From Betaproteobacteria bacterium (GTDB taxonomy: Bacteria; Pseudomonadota; Gammaproteobacteria; Burkholderiales; Burkholderiaceae_E), in contig RFVZ01000067.1 of NCBI GenBank assembly GCA_009922405.1, positions 1 to 11,146 of the forward strand: a DNA stretch of 11,146 nt, given 5' to 3'. This document shows, piece after piece, positions 6,258 to 11,146 of the stretch. The position numbers and the translations under genes are program-made. Each line of letters begins with the position of its first letter. The stretch's first letter is position 1. The notes under the pieces were generated by a model. That model searched no databases, was not told the DNA's origin, and saw only the letters and a program-made list of their open reading frames with translations.

Positions 6258-7768
6258 GGGGCTTCTCCGGGAGGGGGAACAACACGTCCATAGGTATCTT
6301 CAAAGCGGACGATATCGTCCTCGCCCAAGTAACTACCTGATTGCACTTCAATCATTTCCAGCGGCACCCGGCCAGGGTTTTCTAATCGATGTACCGTGCC
6401 CAGTGGAATGTAGGTGCTTTCATTTTCTGACAACAGAAAGGTTTCATCGCCACGCGTGACGCGCGCGGTCCCGCGCACAACGATCCAATGCTCGGCCCGG
6501 TGATGATGCATCTGCAGAGAGAGTTGCTCGCCGGGCTTCACCGTGATGCGCTTCACCTGAAAACGATCACCCGAATCGATTGCGTCATATTCGCCCCAGG
6601 GACGCGCAACGCGTCGATGTTGGGTGGCCACCGAAAGACCTCGCTCACGCAGTTTAGACACCACATCCTTGACTCGCTCTGCCTCGGAGGCGCTAGCCAC
6701 CAGAACCGCATCCGGCGTGTCGATGACCAGGACATCTGACAGACCCAGCGCGACAACGACACGATGAGGCGCATGCAGGTAAGTGCGCTGGCAATCAATC
6801 GCCAAGGTTTGTCCGACCGCACGATTGCCCTCGGAATCAGCATCGGCCAGCTCCGCGACGGCATTCCAGCTACCAACGTCGCTCCAGGCGCCAGCAAAGG
6901 GCACCGCGGCAATCCGATCATGATGTTCAAGCACCGCATAATCGATACTTTCTGAACGAATATTCAAAAACTCAGAAGGGTCCGGGCGCAAGAAATGTCC
7001 GTCTAACTTGGCACCGCGCATCGCGAGCTCAGCGACTTCAAAGATATCCGGCGCATGACGCTCCAGGGCTGCGAGCAGGGTTTTCGCGCTTACCAAAAAA
7101 ATGCCAGCGTTCCACCAGTGATCACCGCGCGCCAACAACTCGGCTGCTTTCAGCGCGTTTGGTTTCTCGACGAAGCGCACGACCTTGCGCACATCGCTTC
7201 GAACGTCGTTTCGAATATCGTCGCGACAGTGCTCGACAATCGAATCACCATACTGAATGTAACCGTATGCCGTCGACGGTTGGAGGGGTACGACACCGAA
7301 GGTCACGAACCATCCCTCACGCGCTGCTGCTACGCCTGAAACGACAGTCTGCCGAAATGATTCAACATCTGGAACGTATTGGTCCGACGGCAGAAAAAGC
7401 AGCAGCGGGTCCGGCTGAGACTCAGACGCCTTGGTCATCGCGCAATACGCCGCACAGGCCATCGCCGCGGCAGTATTGCGCCCTCGGGGCTCGAGCAGGA
7501 GGGTTCCTGCTACGCCGGCCTGGTCACATTCATCAGCGACCAAAAAACGGTGCGACTCGTTGGCAACACAAAGTACTGCAGGCTTCTGAGGCAAGCTCAA
7601 GTCGACGCCCCAATTTGCAACGCGTGCGGACCGCTCGAGGGTGGCCGACAACAGGCTTCTCCCACCGACAAGCGGAACGAATTGCTTCGGCAATGACTCC
7701 CTGCTCAGGGGCCAAAGGCGAGTACCGCTACCGCCGCAAAGAATGACAGGCAGGATTGAATCAATCAT
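6254..7768 (-). CDS. manC: Bifunctional mannose-1-phosphate guanylyltransferase / mannose-6-phosphate isomerase (ManC, AlgA type)
   Basis: A 504-residue type II enzyme (usual length about 470-480). The N-terminal domain makes GDP-mannose from GTP and mannose-1-phosphate; the C-terminal cupin interconverts fructose-6- and mannose-6-phosphate. It shows GGSGTRLWPLSR (12-23) with the LPKQF lysine (26-30), LEPRGRNTAAA (92-102), FLPSDQYV (125-132), STAYGYI (165-171), FVEKP (199-203), WWNAGIFL (218-225) and ESIDYAVLE (273-281). The isomerase domain starts at RPWGEYD (389-395) and has QMHHHRAEHWIVVRGTA (419-435) and YLGEDDIVRFEDTYGR (480-495). The ATG at 7768 gives the family-like start MIDSILPVILCGGSGTR; a GTG at 7822 would add 18 atypical residues. 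A short D-x-[VI]-R tandem insertion lies at 183-194, before FVEKP. It is first in a two-gene unit with manB. Confidence 0.95.
   Translation of the reverse strand: MIDSILPVILCGGSGTRLWPLSRESLPKQFVPLVGGRSLLSATLERSARVANWGVDLSLPQKPAVLCVANESHRFLVADECDQAGVAGTLLLEPRGRNTAAAMACAAYCAMTKASESQPDPLLLFLPSDQYVPDVESFRQTVVSGVAAAREGWFVTFGVVPLQPSTAYGYIQYGDSIVEHCRDDIRNDVRSDVRKVVRFVEKPNALKAAELLARGDHWWNAGIFLVSAKTLLAALERHAPDIFEVAELAMRGAKLDGHFLRPDPSEFLNIRSESIDYAVLEHHDRIAAVPFAGAWSDVGSWNAVAELADADSEGNRAVGQTLAIDCQRTYLHAPHRVVVALGLSDVLVIDTPDAVLVASASEAERVKDVVSKLRERGLSVATQHRRVARPWGEYDAIDSGDRFQVKRITVKPGEQLSLQMHHHRAEHWIVVRGTARVTRGDETFLLSENESTYIPLGTVHRLENPGRVPLEMIEVQSGSYLGEDDIVRFEDTYGRVVPPPGEAP
7187..7222 (-). repeat. Three-unit 12-base tandem repeat inside manC
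   Basis: Three adjacent degenerate 12-base units encode Asp-Asp-Ile-Arg, Asn-Asp-Val-Arg and Ser-Asp-Val-Arg (ManC residues 183-194). The unit is in frame, so it lengthens a surface loop between YGYI and FVEKP without breaking the gene. The plus-strand units are GCGCACATCGCT, TCGAACGTCGTT and TCGAATATCGTC. Confidence 0.65.
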
Positions 7769-7854
7769 CAATAAACCGTCGAATCCAGAACAGAAACCAG
7801 AAACTGGGCCGCCCAAAAACACTCAGCCGCGCTAGTGTAACGGCCTGTTGAACC
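7769..7854. promoter_or_regulatory. Divergent manC / apaH upstream region
   Basis: This 86-base gap separates the start codons of manC (leftward) and apaH (rightward). A candidate minus-strand promoter for manC is described separately. For apaH I see no convincing -35/-10 pair and no strong ribosome site. A short G/C inverted repeat GGGC-C-GCCC lies at 7808-7816 or within two bases of it; it has no U-run and is too short to interpret. Confidence 0.4.
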
Positions 7855-7863
7855 ATGCCACAA
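7834..7863 (-). promoter_or_regulatory. Candidate sigma-70 promoter for manC-manB
   Basis: On the minus strand TTGTGG (7863-7858) is followed after 18 bases by TACACT (7839-7834), a fair match to TTGACA / TATAAT. It would start transcription about 60 bases before the manC ATG. The -35 element overlaps the first codons of divergent apaH. Called by eye only. Confidence 0.35.
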
Positions 7864-8703
7864 AGTGCGATGAACCCCACCGACATTTACGTCATCGGCG
7901 ACCTTCAGGGCTGCTGTCATGCACTTGATCGTCTGCTCGAGCAGATTGATCGCAGTGCTGGTGACAATCACCAAACGCAGCCTGCACTCTGGTTCGCGGG
8001 CGACCTCGTTAACCGCGGGCCCGACTCGCTGGGCGCCTTGCGCCGCGTGCGTGCACTAGGCGATCAAGCCACCGTTGTGCTTGGCAACCATGACCTGAAC
8101 CTGCTTGCTGTTGCGGCGGGCGTTCGCCGTGTGCACCGAAGCGACACCCTGAACCCCATCCTTTCCGCACCCGACCGTGAAGAATTGCTCCAGTGGCTGC
8201 GCCATCGTCCCCTCGCACATTTCGCTGCAGAACACCTACTCGTTCATGCGGGTGTCGTACCGAACTGGAGCGCAACCGAGGTGCTCGCATTGGCGGGCGA
8301 AGTGGAGGCGGAATTGAGAGGCCCCGGCTGGCGTGATTTTCTGGCAGCCATGTATGGGGATTTGCCGAATACCTGGAACCCTTCACTGCGCGGCCATGAT
8401 CGACTGCGAGTCATCGTGAATGCCCTGACACGAATCCGCTATGCAACACCATCGGGAACCATGGAATTCGCGGCCAAGGAAGCCCTTGGCGCCGGCCCTA
8501 TCGGACACGTCCCCTGGTTTGACTGCCCCTCGCGCAAAACCGCAGAAGTCACGGTGATTTGCGGACACTGGTCAACCCTTGGCCTGATCAACCGCCCCAA
8601 CCTGATCGCGCTCGATACGGGCTGTGTCTGGGGCGGTCAGCTCACCGCGATGCGGTTGCGAGATCGTCACATCCTCCAGATCGACTGCTCGGGCGAACGC
8701 TGA
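7855..8703 (+). CDS. apaH: Symmetrical diadenosine tetraphosphatase (ApaH)
   Basis: A 282-residue metallophosphoesterase (E. coli ApaH is 280). It hydrolyses Ap4A to two ADP in the cytoplasm and can remove Np4 caps from RNA. Metal-site motifs occur in order: GDLQGC (15-20), GDLVNRGPDS (49-58), GNHD (77-80), VHAGV with its His (H131), CGHW (H238) and DTGCVWGG (254-261). AMYGDLPNTWNPSLRG (165-180) is ApaH-specific and separates it from generic Ser/Thr phosphatases. Either ATG 7855 or ATG 7870 may be the start; 7870 gives MNPTDIYVIGDLQG, closer to the family, and neither has a strong ribosome site. It stands alone on the plus strand between two minus-strand units. Its last 132 bases lie opposite the 3' end of plsC; the ApaH end itself looks normal in length. 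Confidence 0.95.
   Translation: MPQSAMNPTDIYVIGDLQGCCHALDRLLEQIDRSAGDNHQTQPALWFAGDLVNRGPDSLGALRRVRALGDQATVVLGNHDLNLLAVAAGVRRVHRSDTLNPILSAPDREELLQWLRHRPLAHFAAEHLLVHAGVVPNWSATEVLALAGEVEAELRGPGWRDFLAAMYGDLPNTWNPSLRGHDRLRVIVNALTRIRYATPSGTMEFAAKEALGAGPIGHVPWFDCPSRKTAEVTVICGHWSTLGLINRPNLIALDTGCVWGGQLTAMRLRDRHILQIDCSGER
8572..8703. other. Convergent 3' overlap of apaH and plsC
   Basis: The apaH stop (8701-8703, TGA, plus) lies 132 bases inside the plsC reading frame, which stops at 8574-8572 (TGA, minus). The two messages would therefore be complementary over at least this stretch. No intergenic terminator exists here. Confidence 0.85.
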
Positions 8704-9528
8704 CTCAGCCGCAGCCCCAACCCCAACCCCGAACACGACCTCAGCTTCAGCTCCTGTCACCAAAGGAAAGAGCGTCTGCCGAACAGCGACCTCCGCCGCT
8801 CTGGCGAGTCCGTGCCGATTTCGTACGCCAGCGCTTTGGGCGGGGTCTGGCGCGGCGTGTGGAGTCAGCGGCGCAAGCGGCACCATCACCACCCTCGTGA
8901 TGGGTTCTGCAAGAACCCGCCAAAGCGACTGCGCGAATGTCGTGGCACCGACAAAATCCACCGCTGTAGAGCGCTGACCTGACCCATCTTCGTAGCGCAA
9001 CGCTAATGGCTGCACCGCGCAATTTGCGCGGACTGCCGCCTCCACCAGATTGGCATGAAAAGGCAGAACAACCGTTCCATCGCTGGTTGTGCCTTCGGCA
9101 AAGACCGCCACCCGTCCCCCTGCCCGGAGTTGCTCGGTCGCCGTCTCGAGGACTTGATGCACAGCGTGGCGTCGACCACGTTCGATGAACAGCGTGCCCG
9201 CGCGATCGCATAACAAGCCAACCAATGGCCAACTCCGGATCTCGGCTTTTGCAATGAACGAGCACGGTGCGACGGAGTCGATCACGAGGATGTCGAGCCA
9301 GCTGACGTGATTGGGTAGAACCAATCCGGCGGATATCCAGGGTTTTCCGGTTGACTTCACCCGAATACCGGCCGCGCGCAGTGTCCAACGCGCCCAGGTT
9401 TGGATCAGAGCACGCCGAAGGTTCGGCGAAAGTGTTCGCATCACCGTCAATGCCGCTGCCAACCCCGCCAGGAGACAAACCGACATCCAAAACAGCCGCC
9501 ACGCCGCGCGGACGAGGCGCCAGTTCAC
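8572..9528 (-). CDS. plsC: 1-acyl-sn-glycerol-3-phosphate acyltransferase (PlsC family)
   Basis: A 318-residue membrane acyltransferase that makes phosphatidic acid from lysophosphatidic acid. A hydrophobic N-terminal segment (about 9-30) is followed by the catalytic HX4D motif NHVSWLD (73-79), FIAKAEIRSWPLVG (91-104), the acceptor motif GTLFIERG (111-118), FAEGTTSDG (143-151; the usual Pro of FPEGT is Ala here) and VQPLALRY (172-179). The catalytic core is complete by about residue 255. The remaining 60 or so residues are a low-complexity tail, the last 43 antisense to apaH, and look like a read-through extension. The start is a GTG with AGG/GGA upstream, 13 bases after the pyrC' stop, so it is probably the last gene of pyrB-pyrC'-plsC. 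A more specialised lyso-lipid acyltransferase, such as an ornithine-lipid type, cannot be excluded. Confidence 0.88.
   Translation of the reverse strand: MNWRLVRAAWRLFWMSVCLLAGLAAALTVMRTLSPNLRRALIQTWARWTLRAAGIRVKSTGKPWISAGLVLPNHVSWLDILVIDSVAPCSFIAKAEIRSWPLVGLLCDRAGTLFIERGRRHAVHQVLETATEQLRAGGRVAVFAEGTTSDGTVVLPFHANLVEAAVRANCAVQPLALRYEDGSGQRSTAVDFVGATTFAQSLWRVLAEPITRVVMVPLAPLTPHAAPDPAQSAGVRNRHGLARAAEVAVRQTLFPLVTGAEAEVVFGVGVGAAAESAFARAVDLEDVTISQPHRGELTAPDTARIERDQVGAVDQAKG
8715..8732 (+). repeat. Hexanucleotide repeat, three units
   Basis: CCCCAA, CCCCAA, CCCCGA in tandem just past the apaH stop. On the minus strand it encodes the Gly-Val-Gly-Val-Gly part of the PlsC tail. In-frame copy changes are possible. 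Confidence 0.7.
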
Positions 9529-9541
9529 CGAGCCTGATCCG

Positions 9542-10882
9542 TCATACGCGTTCGAAGATCGGCTGCCCAGCGACCAGAGTCGTCGTCACACGCCCAGCCA
9601 GCTCGTAGCCCAGGAACGGCGTATGGCGCCCCTGACTGACCAGACTATTGCGGTCCACCGTCCACAACACATCCGGATCGAAAATCATCAGATCCGCAAC
9701 CGCCCCAACCGCCAACGTACCAGCACCCGTGCCGGCCATCTGATCAACCCCGACGATCGCCGCAGGGCCGGTGGTGATCGTGGAGATCGCGCGAGCAAGT
9801 GGGGTGCGCGTTTCAGTGGCCCACTTTAAGACCAACGGCAGGAGTAATTCCAGACCGGTGGTTCCGGGCTCGGCCTCCCCATAAGGCAAGGCTTTTGCAT
9901 CATCATCGACAGGCGTATGATCCGAACAAATTGCATCAACGGTGCCGTCCTCAAGACCAGCCCGAATGGCATCTCGGTCACGCTGTGATCGAAACGGCGG
10001 ATCGACTCGGTGATTGGCATCAAACCAGCCGATATCCTGATCCGTGACATGTAAATGATGCACCGAAACATCGCAGGTCACCGGCAAGCCTTCGAGCTTT
10101 GCCGCCCTGACCAGGCCCACCCCGGCAGCCGACGACAATCGGCAAAAATGGACCCGTGCCTGAGTCACTCGGACCAGCTCGAGCATCGTCAGCAGCGCCA
10201 CCGTTTCGGCAATCACCGGGATACCTGGCAATCCCATCCGACTCGCCAGAGGGCCCGCGTGGACGATCCCGCCCCGGGCCAGGCAGGGATCCTGCGGCTG
10301 CAGCCAGACCTGGAAACCAAACGTCTTCGCGTACTGCAGCGCACGCAATAAAACCTGCGAATCGGCCATCGCAACATTCGCTTGCGAAAAGCCCACGCAA
10401 CCCGCCTCCGCGAGTTCTGCCATTTCGGTGATCACGGCGCCCTGCAAGGCCACAGTGAGCGCGCCCAAGGGGTAAAGGTGCGCGCCGGCAAGCCCGCGGG
10501 CGCGGTGTTTGAGCATCTCGACCAATCCAGGTTCATCGAGCGGTGGATCGGTATCGGGCGGACACACCAGGGCCGTCACACCGCCCACCAGGGCCGCCTG
10601 CATTTCACTTTCGAGGGTCGCGCGATACTCAAAACCCGGCTCACGCAATCGGGCTGCCAAGTCCACGATCCCCGGCGCGATGATCATTCCTCGCGCGTCG
10701 ATCACACGGTCAGGAACCCATCCGTCAGGCAAAACACCCAACCGACTGGCAGACGGGGCAACGATCGCGACCACCCGCCCATCGGCGATGTGCAGAGCCG
10801 CCTCGCTCCCATGTTGGTCATCCGTTGGAGCAGACCGTTCGCACGGCACCAGGACGCGTCCATTGAGGATCGAAATCTTCAT
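9542..10882 (-). CDS. pyrC': Dihydroorotase-like protein PyrC' (probably non-catalytic partner of PyrB)
   Basis: A 446-residue amidohydrolase-fold protein of the class I dihydroorotase type (usual length 420-430). Framework motifs are kept: APGIVDL (69-75), LREPGFEY (79-86), GVTALVCPPDTDPP (101-114), ICSDHTP (318-324) and EPGTTGLELLLPL (338-350). Most metal ligands are not: the HxH of DLHVHLREPG is Ala76/Arg78 in DLAARLREPG; the mid-protein His of the VxHCED motif is Gln195 in VWLQPQDP; and the His of HICHVS is Arg248 in HFCRLSS. In Pseudomonas and relatives such PyrC' proteins are inactive but needed structurally for the aspartate carbamoyltransferase complex. The ATG at 10882 overlaps the pyrB stop as ATGA, which supports that role. 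A separate active PyrC would then be needed elsewhere in the genome. Confidence 0.9.
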   Translation of the reverse strand: MKISILNGRVLVPCERSAPTDDQHGSEAALHIADGRVVAIVAPSASRLGVLPDGWVPDRVIDARGMIIAPGIVDLAARLREPGFEYRATLESEMQAALVGGVTALVCPPDTDPPLDEPGLVEMLKHRARGLAGAHLYPLGALTVALQGAVITEMAELAEAGCVGFSQANVAMADSQVLLRALQYAKTFGFQVWLQPQDPCLARGGIVHAGPLASRMGLPGIPVIAETVALLTMLELVRVTQARVHFCRLSSAAGVGLVRAAKLEGLPVTCDVSVHHLHVTDQDIGWFDANHRVDPPFRSQRDRDAIRAGLEDGTVDAICSDHTPVDDDAKALPYGEAEPGTTGLELLLPLVLKWATETRTPLARAISTITTGPAAIVGVDQMAGTGAGTLAVGAVADLMIFDPDVLWTVDRNSLVSQGRHTPFLGYELAGRVTTTLVAGQPIFERV

Positions 10883-11146
10883 GCCGCGATCATCCCCAGA
10901 ACCGCCATGCGGACCGCGATCCCAAAGGTCACCTGCGACAGAATCACAGCCTGTGGTCCATCCGCCACGGCGCTGTCGATCTCGACGCCGCGGTTCATCG
11001 GGCCCGGGTGCATCACGACCTGGCCGGGGCGCACGCGGCGCGCGTTCACGCCCCAGACGCGCGCGTACTCGCGCAGCGTCGGCACGAAGTTCTGGCCGGG
11101 CTCCATGCGCTCGTGCTGCATGCGCAGGACGTAGATGACGTCCGCG
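10879..11146 (-). CDS. pyrB: Aspartate carbamoyltransferase catalytic subunit (PyrB), C-terminal fragment
   Basis: The C-terminal 88 or so codons of a gene that enters from the right edge. PyrB condenses carbamoyl phosphate and aspartate, the first committed step of pyrimidine synthesis. The reading frame is open from the edge and begins ADVIYVLRMQHERM, the conserved Arg-x-Gln-x-Glu-Arg aspartate-binding region, followed by LREYARVWGV and HPGPMNRGVEI, a hallmark of aspartate (and not ornithine) carbamoyltransferases, then VADGPQAVILSQVTFGIAVRMAVL. An in-frame ATG at 11121 is internal, not the start. The stop shares ATGA with the pyrC' start, implying coupled translation of the two partner subunits. 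Its N-terminal carbamoyl-phosphate domain is outside the window. Confidence 0.95.
   Translation of the reverse strand, partial: ADVIYVLRMQHERMEPGQNFVPTLREYARVWGVNARRVRPGQVVMHPGPMNRGVEIDSAVADGPQAVILSQVTFGIAVRMAVLGMIAA

Noticed and set aside
8747..9502. Minus-strand open frame of 251 codons overlapping plsC in another frame
   Set aside because: PlsC catalytic motifs lie in the competing frame; this one has Cys/Arg-rich shadow composition and no family features.
10382..11134. Plus-strand open frames of about 209-250 codons opposite pyrC' and pyrB
   Set aside because: They are antisense to PyrC' and PyrB, whose motifs are clear; composition is that of shadow frames.

Overview
The window is dense, GC-rich chromosomal DNA from a Gram-negative proteobacterium. 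The envelope genes (waaA, waaC, rml, man, plsC) show an outer membrane with lipopolysaccharide. A degenerate PyrC-like protein coupled to PyrB, followed by plsC and next to apaH, fits a beta- or gammaproteobacterium; I recall similar pyr-plsC-apaH neighbourhoods from betaproteobacteria, but cannot assign a genus. There are twelve protein genes, ten complete and two cut by the window edges. I see no RNA genes, insertion sequences, CRISPR arrays or phage genes. The largest gene-free gaps are about 90 bases, at the two divergent promoter regions.

Layout, left to right. The start of waaA (Kdo transferase, minus strand, running off the left edge) follows waaC (heptosyltransferase I, minus). A 92-base divergent region containing a perfect 13-base palindrome separates waaC from the rmlBACD operon (1292-4710, plus), which encodes the whole dTDP-L-rhamnose pathway in tightly packed or overlapping genes. 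Converging on it is a two-gene unit on the minus strand, manC then manB (7768-4755), which makes GDP-mannose; the mutase may also supply glucose-1-phosphate to RmlA. A second divergent region of 86 bases separates manC from apaH (plus). The end of apaH overlaps the end of plsC (minus) by 132 bases. plsC is the last gene of a minus-strand run pyrB - pyrC' - plsC that enters from the right edge.

How the genes work together: the left two thirds supplies inner-core LPS enzymes and two activated sugars (dTDP-rhamnose, GDP-mannose) for O-antigen or exopolysaccharide. No polymerising or rhamnosyl/mannosyl transferase genes are present, so the user of these sugars lies elsewhere. The right third joins pyrimidine synthesis (PyrB with a PyrC homologue that has lost most metal ligands), phosphatidic acid synthesis (PlsC) and Ap4A turnover (ApaH).

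This is mostly ordinary core-genome content; I found no convincing undescribed system. The points worth a second look are local: a 9-base tandem repeat and missing ATG start at waaA, a palindrome between waaC and rmlB, small in-frame insertions in ManC and RmlD, the long apaH/plsC 3' overlap, and the degenerate PyrC'.
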